From contig NW_004450330.1 in NCBI RefSeq assembly GCF_000321225.1, forward strand, positions 2,794,272-2,858,271: a stretch of DNA of 64,000 nucleotides. The letters are read 5' to 3'. Positions 47,265 through 58,499 of the stretch are shown one piece after another; position 1 is the first letter of the stretch; every line of letters starts with the position of its first letter. The notes under the pieces are model-generated. The model was given only the letters and a program-made list of their open reading frames with translations. It did not search any database and was not told the DNA's origin. The stretch comes from Odobenus rosmarus divergens (taxonomy: Eukaryota > Chordata > Mammalia > Carnivora > Odobenidae). A program made the position numbers and the translations under genes.

Positions 47265-47500
47265 AAAGAAATATCTCATGGCTGGGCGCCTGGGTGGCTC
47301 AGTTGGTTAAGCGACTGCCTTCGGCTCAGGTCATGATCCTGGAGTCCCGGGATCGAGTCCCGCATCGAGCTTCCTGCTCAGCAGGGAGTCTGCTTCTCCC
47401 TCTGACCCTCTTCCCTCTCGTGCTTTCTATCTCTCATTCTCTCTCTCTCTCAAATAAATAAATAAAAAATCTTTTTTTAAAAAAAAGAAATATCTCATGG
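47265..47500 (+). mobile_element. Young Can-SINE with 17-bp target-site duplication
   Basis: aaagaaatatctcatgg occurs at 47265-47281 and 47484-47500 without a mismatch. The body starts gggcgcctgggtggctcagt, carries the gatcctggagtcccgggatc form and ends in AAATAAATAAAT/poly-A. The 77-codon minus-strand frame ending RERE runs into it. Confidence 0.96.
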
Positions 47501-48595
47501 AAACCAATGAGTTCTAAGGACAAAATGTATTTGTTGACAGTGAGCATTAGATAAGTTGTCCTTTTGATGATACATACATCTGTGTCATACACAAGGGTAG
47601 AGACATAGCGCCAAAGATAAAGGAATAGCTTCCGAAGATGGAGGAGATGAATAAAGAAATATTTCAAATATATGGGTTTTATTTAAAAACAGAGATGTAG
47701 TTAATATTTTTCTTAAATGGTAAGATGGGGAGAGGACTATAAAAGGTGGTTGAATTCTTTAAGAACATTAAAAAAATTAAAATTAAAATTTTTCTAAAGT
47801 TTCTATGATTTATTGTCAGAAGTGATATTGTTAAACTTTGTCATGAAATATAAAAGATTGTTTGCATCTGATTTCTGAAATGACATGAAGTTAATAAAAC
47901 AAGGCAGAATTCTTTTCATTCAAATGGACCCAATGATCTCAATTCCTATAAAGCATCTGAGTCCAGATCTAAAGCCAACCTGTAGTTTGATTCGATCTAG
48001 TCCTTACCTATAAGAGACCACATCCCACTAGCTCAGTTTTCATTCATGTCCCATAATCACTCTTCATAGCCTTCACATTCTCATAAATCCCTGATGCCAG
48101 GCTTCACTGCTGTCTGTCAGCTGATTCGGCAGCATTTCAGTTTCCACACTCTCTTATACAGCTCTAAGAAACCTGCTCTCCTGCTTTGAATCTGACGTAA
48201 TGTTCCCCACACCCACCAGGACTAACGCACTTGATGGCATGGAAAATCCAACTACCTCATCCCCTTCAACTAAATGACTACCCAGAATCTACTTCCTCTA
48301 TGAAATTATTCTCAGTCCAATCTAGGACTGTCCTGAATCTCTCCTTCTGCTCATTTCATGCAAGTATGAATATATCTGCATAAACCCAGGCATTCCTTTT
48401 TCCTCTCAAAAAAGTGAATTCCTTTTGAATGGGATTCCCAAATAAAAATCTTTCATATCTGTGAGAACTCCTATGGGGCTAATGAAGAAACTGTGGTATG
48501 CTAGTGAATATTGACTGATTTATTCAATTTTATTTTTTAGTTTAATGTTTTACATTCTATTTTTTAGTAATGATAATAAATAGAAGTAAAGCACA
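47501..48595. other. Mostly unique; possible L2-like piece
   Basis: 47940-48440 is CT-rich with phrases such as 'tctacttcctctatgaaatt' that might be a strongly diverged L2. Otherwise nothing recognised. Confidence 0.35.
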
Positions 48596-48599
48596 TTTT

Positions 48600-48838
48600 T
48601 GGCATTGAGAATTTGACTCTGGAGACAAACTACTTATTTTCTAATGCCAGCTCTATTACTTACACTGTGTTCTCTCTAAACTTCAGCTGTCTCAACTGTT
48701 AAATGAGGGTAATAATAGTATCTACTTAATAGGATTATCTTGAGGATTGAATTAGATAATCCATGCACTTTTAAAAAGGGTATACTTCATATAAAGCACT
48801 CCATGAATGTTTGTTGTGTTGTTCTTATTACTATTAAT
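48600..48838 (+). mobile_element. MIR
   Basis: 'gaatttgactctggagacaa', 'cagctctattacttacactg', 'cagctgtctcaactgttaaa', 'tgagggtaataatagtatct' and 'tataaagcactccatgaatg' match MIR over most of its length. Confidence 0.8.
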
Positions 48839-49049
48839 TTATCAGGAAAGCATAACCACTCATTTTCTAAGGTTTGAGTGTATGTTTGAATGACTCGTAC
48901 AATGAGAGTCACTAACTTGCGTAAGTGTCAGTTTGGCTTGAATGCAAGTTTGTGCCTTTCCTTCAGAAGTTCTGAAATTGTATCTGGAGATCAACAGCAT
49001 AAAAATAAATTCTTGTTTCTCAGCACACAGGACCTGCCATACTCTATTT

Positions 49050-49680
49050 CTGCCCATGGGACAAGTGTGAAGTCACCCATCACCTCCAAGGGGTTGAATC
49101 CAATGGATACTCCAATTCCTGTCCCATTTGACCTCCTTGTGTTAGACACCATCTACCCTCCCTTTCCCTCTTCCTTTGACTTCCAGACCCATGTCCTGCT
49201 TATTTTCTTCCTGAATCTTGGGCCCAATACTTCTTAGTCCTTTGTGGTTATCTCTTCCCTTTCTTCAGATCGTGCTGTTGCCCAGGAAAATTCCTTCTCA
49301 CTCCATACACTTACCTTTGATTACCCCATTATCTCTCAGGATTTCAACATGTTGATGACTCCACATCCATCTTTACTGCCACTTTCTGAGGCCAGGTCCT
49401 TATTATTCCAACCTAGCTTATGGAAATTGCCTCTTAAATTGTCCCCTGGCTGCCATCTTTTCCCCACTTTAAAATTTCTCCTTCACACAACCACCAGAAT
49501 GATCTTCTCGAAGTATAAATCTGACCTTGTCACCATCAGGCTAAAGCTCTTTAATGGTTTCCTTTACTTTACTGGATAAGACTTAAAAATCTTTAAACTA
49601 CCTATCCCTTCTATACTTTAATGACCCACATTATGAAGGCACCCTACAAGTTTTTGTTGTTCAGATAATGCCAGTTCATA
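49050..49680 (+). mobile_element. L2 LINE fragment
   Basis: 'accagaatgatcttctcgaa', 'aaatctgaccttgtcaccat', 'ctaaagctctttaatggttt' and 'actttactggataagactta' match L2 ORF2/3' UTR. The CT-rich part before them (49050-49440) is probably the same element. The overlapping 115- and 111-codon frames are most likely L2-derived noise. Confidence 0.65.
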
Positions 49681-51610
49681 CAAAGCACATGGTTCTAAAA
49701 GTATTCCCAGGGCTATACTTTTTGTTCAAATCACTTTCCATCAAAAATTATTGATTGCAGCCTTAAAATCAGAAGAGGTTATCAACTCTAGTAAATGAAC
49801 TTTACCAAATCTCCTGAACTGAATTTTTTTAGAAAAGTCAATTATACACACACACACACTACATTGTTGCTCTTTTTCAAAAATAGATTATAGAATTCTC
49901 ATGATGGTGAAAGCATATTGTATAACCATATACACTTAAGTATACTTAAAATCAGTTAGACAAAGGAAACAGGGTAATGATGAAAACTATTACATAATTT
50001 AACAGCATTGTCCACAAGTTTAGAATTTAGATCCATTTACATTTCAGATCCTCATATTATAGAACTGCTAACCATCAATATTTGCTAGAAACTGATGAAC
50101 ATTGTGGAGAGTCCACACATCTCAGAGCCATCTGTCACTGTGTATGAACGGTGTAGAGGAATGTATAAGAAATTGCTAAAGAAAGAGGGGATGATGGTAA
50201 GACCTGCTAAGTCAGGAGTCAAAGTCTGAATTCTGTCCTGACCATGGCCCTACTTTATATATATTTCTTAAGACAACTGATTAGACTTTCAAGATGTTAC
50301 TTCATCTTCAGAATAAGGTGCTTTAATTACACAAATCTGGAAGGCCCTTGCCAGCTTTGAAATTTGAATATTTAGTTATGGCATACCCACAGAATAGAAC
50401 AGCTCTCCTCTAAACATGCTTTGAGAAGGATAAAATCCATGTTTGCCTTTTAGTCACAGTTTAAAGACCTCTTAGGTGTCCAGACTTAATAAGACTCCTT
50501 AATCTATATCCCTGCAAGCCTCCACCTTCAAGTGCTAAAATCTTTAGCTTCCTCACTGCCCTAACTATGCTGGACATTTTCATATAATGTAGTCTGACTC
50601 ATTCTAGGCTTGAAGCAATAAAAATTTAACAGAGAATTCGACATAACCCACCCCCCTGCTTTCAGGTCCAAGTAATGATACCTCCTTAGTCTTCCAGTGA
50701 CACACACTAAATACTTCATAAGGGAAGAGCTGGATAAGTGACTAGCATGTGTTTTTAGCTTCAGTTTCTTACATTAGGGTTATAACAGCTGTATGCAGTA
50801 AAATTCAAGGGTAGAGTTGGCAGTATCAGACAATTTAAGACATCCACACCATCATAGTCATAGCAGCTGAACATGTTTTCTGCAGTGGAGATTTAATGTA
50901 TTGGATAGGATTATGAGTGAATTGGATTGGCTTCACCATTTTATATCATATTTTGCTTTGTGATGAGCTGCAAGCCAGAGTCCATATAGTTAGACTTGGG
51001 GGCTTAGCAACATAACCAATAAAATAGAGTGAGAAAAGAACAAAGCTGCATTCTATAGCCTATCAAGAAGAAAAGCTATAGTTTAATGAAACTATAAGCT
51101 AGGAAAAGTCATCCTAGCATTAAACAGCTCTGCTGATATTTGGAGATGTCTGTCTCAGACTGTCCTCCTATAAACTTTCCCTAGAGAGCAAACCTTTGAC
51201 ATGTAGCTACTATTGTACTCCTGTCTAATACAGGTAGGGTCCTACAAAAAAAGAGGAGAAAAGAATGTAATGTGTTTACCTGCACTATTCAAGCAAAAAA
51301 AAGGGGGGGGGGCGAATGCATTGTGATTCACATAACTCAAGCTAAGTTATCCACATTCCCTAAGTCAGAGGTCCAAAACTCACAGAGAAAATCCAGCAAC
51401 CTAATTTCAGTTTGCTTTGATTTGAAGGCTTGTGTTTGTCAGAATACATATAAACCTTGGAATTGAGTCAGAAAAAAATGTGTAAAGATGTAATATACAG
51501 AAAAAGGTAGACAATTCACCCAGTCAGTGTGAGTCCAGGAAAAGTGAGATTCCTCCCACAGATCACTGGCCCCACAGCCACCTGGAACTTGAGCTCTGAA
51601 TGTCACTTAC
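49681..51610. other. Intronic sequence next to the exon; MIR-like remnant
   Basis: About 50225-50380 resembles a worn MIR ('tggaaggcccttgccagctt', 'tgaaatttgaatattta'). A short (CA)n lies at 49848-49860 and an A8G10 run at about 51295-51312. No exon other than the SLC9A9 donor at the right edge. Confidence 0.45.
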
Positions 51611-51687
51611 CCTATGACGATACAGGAGATGGCAGTTCCCAAGAAGGCATATGTTAAAATAGATCCTAAGTTTTGAAAAAAGTGTCT
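51611..51687 (-). CDS. SLC9A9: SLC9A9 (NHE9) internal coding exon, probably exon 4
   Basis: This 77-bp minus-strand exon encodes [18 protein letters not shown] followed by AISCIVI, plus the first two bases (GG) of a split glycine codon. The acceptor is ttttctccccag and the donor is a strong gtaagt. The preceding exon ends in phase 0 at SLKK, so the join reads SLKK-RHFFQ without a frame break, as in NHE9. The segment matches membrane segment V of the exchanger. The residues [12 protein letters not shown] and CIVIG favour SLC9A9 over SLC9A6/7. By the remembered human protein it covers about residues 153-178. The next exon should begin by completing a glycine codon and continue LIMYG; I did not find it in the 51.6 kb that follow, which suggests a long intron. 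Confidence 0.95.
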
Positions 51688-52417
51688 CTGGGGAGAAAAG
51701 AATATTTCATATAGTACATCCATATATTTTGTTACTGTAACAGGAAATAAAAATAAATGTATGCACTTTCACAGTCCCTCTCTTCCCTCACTGTGTAGGC
51801 AAATTTTGTTTTTGAGCCTTAGTTCCTGACCTTATTGTACAGATAAGGCTGAACCTATTTATACTGCAAAGGACAGAGGTTTCTCAGAGAAATGGGGGAA
51901 CAAATACATCAGAAAATGACAGGGTAGAGAGGAGAGAATGACTGCCAAAACCAGATGGACCTGAGAGAGAAAGTAAAGAACTAGGGCAATGTCCTTGCAG
52001 GACTCTGGAATGATTAACAGAAGACAAAGCTTTTAAGAAATTTAGTTGTCAATGGAACCCGTTTAGCATTTTAAAAATACTATTCTAAAAGATTTTAGTT
52101 GCCTTTTGACTCATTGGCTCTCTGACTTATATTTCTTCTGAGTGTAATGAAACAAAACTTTATCACCTACAACAATTTATTTTGGTGAATCACACAAAAC
52201 GATGCCTAGTATTAGGGCTAGGGATAAGGAAGGATGAACTGAGGAAATCCAGCCTTCTAAGTCTTCTCAAATGCTGGATTGGGAAAACTCCCTTCCAGTT
52301 CTCTAAGTGGGAGCTGAGTAGTTAGAACTGACAGCAAGAGGGAGCCTGGAGTACACAAGAAAATCAGGTCGGTTCTGAACAAGCAGCCTTGACTGCTGGA
52401 GCTGACAGGCCAAAGGG

Positions 52418-52681
52418 ATGAGAGCCTCAAGAGTCTCTGGGATGGGGTGTGGGCAGCAGAAAAGCAGCTGTACTACCTCTGCATCTCAAAATTCAGACAC
52501 ACCAGAGCCTCAGTCTGAGGCACAGGAGATGCTAGCACTTAAACTATTAAGGGAATTACTAATCTATGAAAAGTGCACATTCAGACAGTATCTAAATAAT
52601 GTCAGGCAAGAGCACAGAAGCTACGAAACCGGACTTCCTTTCTATGAACATCAACAGCTGAGTATTAGCAAGGTATCTTGA
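52418..52681 (+). other. Unexplained 87-codon ORF, antisense within the SLC9A9 intron
   Basis: The frame is open from a TGA at 52403 to a TGA at 52679-52681. It has ATGs at 52418 and 52442; the second has G at -3 and +4 and starts MGCGQQKSS, resembling an acylated N-terminus, although position 6 is Gln rather than the usual Ser/Thr. The middle is Ser/Glu/Gln-rich, followed by a Leu-rich helix-like stretch (ALKLLRELLIYEK). I recognise no family and no transposon. Chance occurrence is quite possible at this length, so I do not call it a gene. Confidence 0.2.
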
Positions 52682-52757
52682 GTTTTCACCCTGATTGATA
52701 AACCCAGTGTCTATCCCAATTAACAGCTAACTCTTTGGTTACAGTTATCTTGAATAA

Positions 52758-53092
52758 AATTATCCAATAGAAATATAATGTTAGCCACGTATAGCATTTA
52801 AGATTTTTCTAGTATCTAATTAAAGTAAGTTTTAAAAAAAAGCAAAATGAATTTTGGTAATATATGTCTTATTTAACCCAATATATCCAAAATATTATCA
52901 TTTCTACATGAAATCAATATCAAACATAATGGAGATATTTTACATTCTTTTTAAATACTAAGTCTGTGAAATCCAATGCATATTTTACACTTAAAGCATG
53001 TTTTCATTCAGACTAGCCACATTTCAAGGGTTTAATGGCTGCATGTGGCTAATGGCCAATGCAGAGCAGAGCAGATTTAGAAGAATTCTAAG
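52758..53092 (+). mobile_element. Palindromic hAT-type MITE
   Basis: It begins 'ccaatagaaatataatgtta', contains 'aacccaatatatccaaaata' and 'tctgtgaaatccaatgcata', and ends 'actagccacatttcaagggt' and 'gcatgtggctaatggcc'. These are phrases of a common MER-type DNA-transposon MITE. I do not give a family name. Confidence 0.65.
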
Positions 53093-53240
53093 TGTGTCAG
53101 GTTTGAATATGTATCACTTAATCTAAGATAATGATATCCTTATGAATTAAATAAGCTCATAAAATAATTGTTTTTTCATTAGTGCTGGTACAATTCTCTG
53201 CTTAATGGTAAAAGAAGAAAATAATCACTGTGTTATTTAC

Positions 53241-53318
53241 CTTCTTTAGGCTGTATCCTGCGTGAAATATAATTGGTGGCAGTAAAACATTGAAGAAGAT
53301 TTCTGGATCAAATGTCAT
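53241..53318 (-). CDS. SLC9A9: SLC9A9 (NHE9) internal coding exon, probably exon 3
   Basis: This 78-bp minus-strand exon is open throughout (26 codons, phase 0 at both ends). It starts MTFDPEIFF, contains the family signature [13 protein letters not shown] and ends SLKK. The acceptor is a pyrimidine tract ending tttctggcag and the donor is aag|gtaaat. SLC9A9 encodes an endosomal Na+(K+)/H+ exchanger that sets luminal pH in recycling and late endosomes. The LLPPII motif lies in the region equivalent to membrane segment IV of NHE1, implicated in ion translocation and inhibitor binding. FNVL, FHAG and the final KK match my memory of NHE9 better than NHE6, which I recall as FNIL and FYAG. By the remembered human protein it covers roughly residues 127-152. 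The exon number is inferred. The upstream exon, which should end in ILEK, was not found in the window. Confidence 0.95.
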
Positions 53319-54434
53319 CTGCCAGAAAAGATAAAAGTGCAGTTAGGAAGATGCTCCTTTGGGTCGCTAAAAAATGTGCTTTAACAATACAGTTATAGTC
53401 ACCTTGGCTAAGTTTGTATGAGGCATATTAATATGCTATTAAATTAGCACAGGTGAAAATAAGAAAAAATGCAAACTTAGAAATTCATAAATGAATGTAA
53501 CCGTGAAATAATATTTTTAATGTAAAGCCTATACCTGATTTTATGGCTAATAACAACAACAATTCAATAAAACCCCTCTGGGCAAAGAAAACTCTTTGCA
53601 TTTATTTTGGTTAGTTGTCCACTTTTCACATTTTAAATGTTTTCATTCTATTTTATTTTTTTCCGGTCCAAGAAATTTTCTGGCAGTGCTCAAACATTTT
53701 AGCTTCTGACAAGAGTTTATTTAAACTTTTCCCAAATAAAACATTTTTAAAAATTTGGTCTTAGTTTTCCCTACTTTATCCCATTCCAGAGTTTAAAATA
53801 TTTTCCAGACTCTGTGGAAAAATATATTGGAAAGCACAAATGGATTTTTCTAGTATTTGTTTATTGGCTTTTACTTAAATGTTAAAACTGGCCAAAAAAA
53901 ATTACTTGGTGTGAAACACAATGAAATGAAATATGTAATCAAATATCCACTGTTTGCTGGGAAGTCTGAAAATGAAACTCTTTTAATCTTTAAAATCTCA
54001 CTTAGACTCATCGTCTTTTCTCTACCCCACTCCCCAAACACACACAAAGTCATTCATTATTCACCACTAGGGCTTATTAACCATTACAGTACTCATCAAA
54101 ATCTTTCAGATACATGGTTTCACAACTATAGTATTTAATTTTCCCTCCCTTTTTCGCCTTAATTCTAACTCATCTCTGATGTTGGATCTCAGACGCTGCT
54201 CTTCTCTGAAATCCACTTTGATTTCCCCAGTTACTTCTGTGTTCTTTTAGCACTTTGGAGCCTCCTTCTCCTTTTCTGTAACAGTCTCTCAACATTACTC
54301 ATGTAATATTTGGGAAGGGGTGGGTGCGGGAAGTAGGAGTCACTTAACTCAGCCAGGTCCCTTCTCATAAACTTAGTCATCCATTGATGCTACAACCGCT
54401 TGTATCCATGAGCATTCAGGTAGATCAACTATGG
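53319..54434. other. No recognised feature beyond the splice acceptor
   Basis: AT-rich intron. The frames at 53857-54138 (plus) and 53871-54053 (minus) have no recognisable product. Confidence 0.5.
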
Positions 54435-54436
54435 CC

Positions 54437-54600
54437 CATCCATAGCTCTCTGTGCCTGAGTTTCTTCATCTTTAGAATGAAGATAATAATGTGATACCTA
54501 ATTTTAAGGTGGTTGTAAAAATTAAATCAATTAATATTCGTAAAGCCCTTGTAGCACTGCCTAACATCTAGTAAGCATTTTAAGTATTTAGTACTAAAGA
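54437..54600 (+). mobile_element. MIR fragment
   Basis: 'ctgtgcctgagtttcttcat', 'ctttagaatgaagataataa', 'ggtggttgtaaaaattaaat' and 'agcactgcctaacatctagt' follow the MIR 3' two thirds. Confidence 0.7.
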
Positions 54601-55384
54601 AAATAAAATATTTTTCAAGTTGTTAGGAACTCTTGAAGGTTATGGCTGTGTAAAATTTGGGCAAAGATACTACGTTTCCTTCTAAGTTTGTTCTTTCTTC
54701 TAAGATTATCTGTATACCATTACTAATCTATTTTTATGAGGTCTCTTTGAAAGTATATCAATTGCATATTTGAAAGTTTTTAGCAAAGAGATATATTTCT
54801 GAGTGTTGCAGGAATGAAGCAATGCAGCTGTGATCATGTGGAAGAAAAAAGTACAGTGGCACAAACATTTTGGACAGAAAATCCCTTGCCTCAGCAGTTT
54901 TTCTGCAAAAATCAGGTTAATCACTCAACCAGAACATTTCAATAATCAGAATGCCCCATTCCCTGCATTCAGGTTAACTAATGTGCTATTGAATTATATT
55001 TTCTGGGGCAGCCAGATGAAACTGGCAGGCTGAGAATGGCATGTAGCATACGAGGATTTATTTGTATATACAAAACAGATTTGTGTTCCTTTCAGACTTG
55101 CTATAAGCTTAGGAACTGCTAAATCAGAGTTCTGGGAGTAACTCCAAACCCAGACAATTTCTCAGAAATGGCAGGATCTGCTTCTATACCAATCTCCAGA
55201 TGGCGATTCCACATGGCATTTTCCTCAAATTTTGTGTTCAAATCATGGCCTTGGAGGTGAGACTGTTTTTAAGGCCCAAACAATTAAAATTTTTCAATAT
55301 AGTTTGAGGGGGAAAATCTAAGACAAGTGAAAACAGAAAGCTAGAAATATTTCAGCTAAAGACCTTAGTCCTCTAAGATAGAGA
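54601..55384. other. No recognised feature
   Basis: AT-rich intronic sequence. Confidence 0.5.
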
Positions 55385-55391
55385 ACTTAAA

Positions 55392-55540
55392 GACCAGCCC
55401 TGTCCAGTAGAACTTCCTGTGATGATGGAAATACACTATAATTGTACTATCCAATATGGTAGCCACTAGCCACATAAGCTAGTAAAGCAACTGAATTGCA
55501 GCCTAGTACAACTGAGGGACTGAATTTTTTATTTTCGCAT
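55392..55540 (+). mobile_element. hAT-type MITE, same group as 52758-53092
   Basis: 'ccctgtccagtagaacttcc', 'tgtgatgatggaaatacact', 'ctatccaatatggtagccac' and 'caactgagggactgaatttt' match the first half of a MER-type MITE with the 'tccaata...gtagccactagccac' signature. Confidence 0.7.
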
Positions 55541-56575
55541 CTCCTGAGTGGTAGCTGGCAAATGCAATTATCCCCATTTTTCAGAGACAGGAGAAGAAAT
55601 GAATGGCATGCTCAGTGTTAATGTGACAGGCATATCACTGAGAACTGAGTGTGTATTCATAGGCAGACTAAATGTGTAGTTTCTGAGGAAACAGCTGGCT
55701 AACATAACTACTTAGAACAAGATGTAGGAGTGTTTAAGAGGAGTTGGGACTCAGAAGTAGATTTTATTATTTTGGTAATTCCTGATTCCTTTGGAAAAGC
55801 AGAAGTGGTTAACACAATAATGTGTTCAATAATTTTCAATGCTTTTTTCATTAAAAATTTAATAAGTTTCTTCTTTGCTACAAAGTACTTAAAGATATAT
55901 GATAGATACAGTGAATTCATGGAGGCTATAGCTAAGAAAGGAATGATGTGCAAGCACAGTAAAAGGCATGGGGCTAGGCTGTAATTTAGAGTTCTGTAGG
56001 ACAGAAACATCATTCTGGGCTTGCTAACCCTGCAGGCAGGCTTGATGTCCAGGCAGCATCTGAACTGGGTTTTGAAGGATGGATAGGGAGCTTATCCATG
56101 GGGCACCACCATACAGAACATAACCCTTTGTCTGCCCTGGGGGCAGTGGGCCAATTCACCAAGCCGCAGAGGAAACTGGTAGCTTCCTGGAGTTTCGATT
56201 ATACTCAATAACAGATGATTTGAAACATTTTAAATATTAAAATAAATGCAGACATAGTAAAAAAAATCTCAAAAAGTCCGTATGTGCTCTTACTATAAAT
56301 AGGAGACTTCAAAGAAAACTTGGCTGGCTCAGGGTAGGCAGCTTTGGGACATACCTAGAGATAGCTCAAGAGTGTGCACTTGTTTTCCTTTGCCCTAAGT
56401 TATGCTTTTGATAGGAGGTACCAGACACACTTGGGAAATAGAAATAGACAATGTAGAACTCCTGAGGGATAGAGGAGGAATTTAATGCAGATGGATATTA
56501 CCTAGACGATGAGCTCTCTCTGACCCTGTGGAGATGGATTTAAACTACACTCATTCAAACATGGAGAAAGTAGAA
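55541..56575. other. Mostly unique; possible L2 remnant
   Basis: 'tctgaactgggttttgaagg' and 'atggatagggag' at about 56060-56090 may be a reverse L2 scrap. Otherwise nothing recognised. Confidence 0.4.
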
Positions 56576-56579
56576 ATGG

Positions 56580-56970
56580 TTTATACAAGTAGGATTAAAC
56601 AATAAAGTGGCTAGTAGGAATAGAAATTTGAATAACCTCTTAATAGGGTAATTTGGCAATAGGTATCCAAATGTTAAATGTCCTTACCATTTGATTCAGC
56701 GATATCTCATCTGAGAATTTATCCTACAGATATGCTTGGACATGTATGGAATGACATAAGGATAAGAGCATTCATTGCAGATGAAAGAATGAAAAAAAAT
56801 GTTGGGGATAATTAAATCATGAATTGGTTAAATAAATTATGGTGTAATTCATACAATTGAATACTATACAACTTTTAGAAAGTCCAGAGAAACTGTCTAT
56901 GCATTGAAATGCTTGCTGTCTATAATTTGTTGTCAAGTCAAAAGAGTAAAGTATAAGATCAGCATGTCTG
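56580..56970 (+). mobile_element. L1M/HAL1 3' fragment
   Basis: 'gggtaatttggcaataggta', 'ccatttgattcagcgatatc', 'gagaatttatcctacagata' and 'ggttaaataaattatggtgt' are typical of the 3' part of HAL1/L1M. Confidence 0.75.
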
Positions 56971-57029
56971 GTGCATATAACAAAGATTGCTATGGGCTCA
57001 CCATATCCCATTTCATTTTTGTCCTTGTC

Positions 57030-57385
57030 AGACACCTAGACTTCATTTCTTGTAGTCATATGACAGAGATCTAGCCAATTAAATATGGACAAAAGGAATA
57101 TAAATTATTTCCAAGCCTAGTCCCTGAAAACCCCCTAAATCTTTCATGCTCTATTCCTTTCTTTGTTAGCTCATATAGAACATCTGGCAGAGGTCTCAAA
57201 TCCCTAGGGACTGGCAGAGCCAGTAGGTTAAAAGAAGTTGGGGTGATTAATGGCTACTGGAGAAGACTATAGTTCTCCCCTCACTGGCCCAAAGGCCATA
57301 CTGCATTGGAACATGAGCAAGAAATAAACCATTATCATGTTAAATCATTGAGATTTGGGGATAGTTTGTTTGTTAAGGCATTTTG
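57030..57385 (+). mobile_element. MLT1/MaLR-like LTR fragment
   Basis: 'acatgagcaagaaataaacc', 'atgttaaatcattgagattt' and 'ggggatagtttgtttgttaa' match the 3' end common to old MaLR-type LTRs. The upstream part (catatgacagagatctagcc) is compatible. Confidence 0.55.
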
Positions 57386-57455
57386 CCTATTCCAAGATTT
57401 GTGTAAAAAAGGGGGATGCAGACTATTTACATATATATGTAAATATATACATATT

Positions 57456-57458
<3 letters not shown>

Positions 57459-57486
<28 letters not shown>
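57459..57486 (+). repeat. (AC)14 microsatellite
   Basis: Fourteen uninterrupted AC units, preceded by about 30 bases of alternating AT-rich sequence (atatatgtaaatatatacat). Confidence 0.95.
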
Positions 57487-58495
57487 TATTGGTTGCCTCC
57501 TGTGAGGCTAGGAAAGAGAAACTGGTAGCAGAAAAGAAAGGTAGAAGTTGGAAGAAGGATTTTCTGTATATTTAGTGAGCAGGTGATTATCTTTGTCCAG
57601 GCTTCATATCTATAAATATAGAGATGACCACAGCTTAGAACAGTACAGCCCAGCATTTTCCCCATCATGACACAGAAAATGATTATATTGGGTCAATGGG
57701 GGTAAACTGTGGAAAAATTAGGGTCCTGGTAAGACTACGCAGGACTGAAAGGATTAGACTTGGGCCTCTGACCATCCTTAGCCCAAGGATGAGGGCATTG
57801 AAATGTCATGGCACACCTGTAACCCATCAGCACACCAGCTGAGGAGTGCTGTGCAGGATTTAACACTCCTGGCCCCGGTCCCACCTTCCACTCACTCATC
57901 CCCAGGAAACAGAGAGTGACTACTCTGATTACTGAGTTGGAAAAAAGGAATTGAGTGCATGCAGCTCAGTGCTGTCCTCTCTCCATGTTGGAATCAGCCT
58001 GCTTGCTGAGAGTAGATGTCCCTGGCTCCACCCAGCCCTAAGCTTTATAAGAGCAAAGCCCAGCAGGAAGACCCATACACTCCAGCTGAGTCTGTAGCTA
58101 GGTATGTAAATCTTTCTAGTTCTAAAGAAAGATGAGCAAGCCAGCTCAAAAACCAATCCTCACTATTTCAACTAGTTTTTGATCTCCATCTTTCTCACTT
58201 TTGTACCTATGTCTCAATTAGTTATAAAATAAATGTAATTAATAGGGAAAAGAGATGATATTGAATCACCTCTTCAAGATTCTAACTTACTATTTTGTAT
58301 CTTTTGAATACTGAGCTATGTGAATGTATTACCTACTCAAAAAATAAAGTCTTTTTTTTTTTTAAGAAGATGTCTTGGGCAGATTAATTTGGAGGGGCCT
58401 CAAGACTGGCCTGAATGAAGTGAAACCATTGTGAAGCTGCAATTACCAAAATGAGTCAAGGTAATGACCATGTGAATTCAGGTGGCCATGACAGA
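57487..58495. other. No recognised feature
   Basis: Intronic sequence. The part 57780-58080 is GC-richer without a recognisable repeat or exon. A T12 run lies at about 58352. Confidence 0.45.
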
Positions 58496-58499
58496 ATGG

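Larger units (their letters stand above)
1..51610 (-). other. SLC9A9: SLC9A9 downstream intron (probably intron 4), partial
   Basis: Everything from the donor at 51605-51610 to the window edge is inferred to be one intron. No further NHE9-like exon was found on the minus strand. SLC9A9 is known to be a very large gene with long introns, so this is expected. A short exon could still have been missed by eye. Confidence 0.75.
51688..53240 (-). other. SLC9A9: SLC9A9 intron between the two exons
   Basis: This is a complete GT-AG intron of 1553 bp on the minus strand (donor gtaaat, acceptor tctccccag). It holds a DNA-transposon-like MITE at 52758-53090 and, on the opposite strand, an unexplained 87-codon open frame at 52418-52681. 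The rest (51700-52400) is AT-rich unique sequence. Confidence 0.9.

Noticed and set aside
48890..49579. 115- and 111-codon plus-strand ORFs in succession as a possible split gene
   Set aside because: The region reads as an L2 fragment, and the second frame overlaps clear L2 3' phrases.
54706..54924. Frames near 54.7-55.0 kb as an upstream SLC9A9 exon
   Set aside because: They do not resemble the NHE9 N-terminal region and lack a matching splice donor with phase 0 after ILEK.
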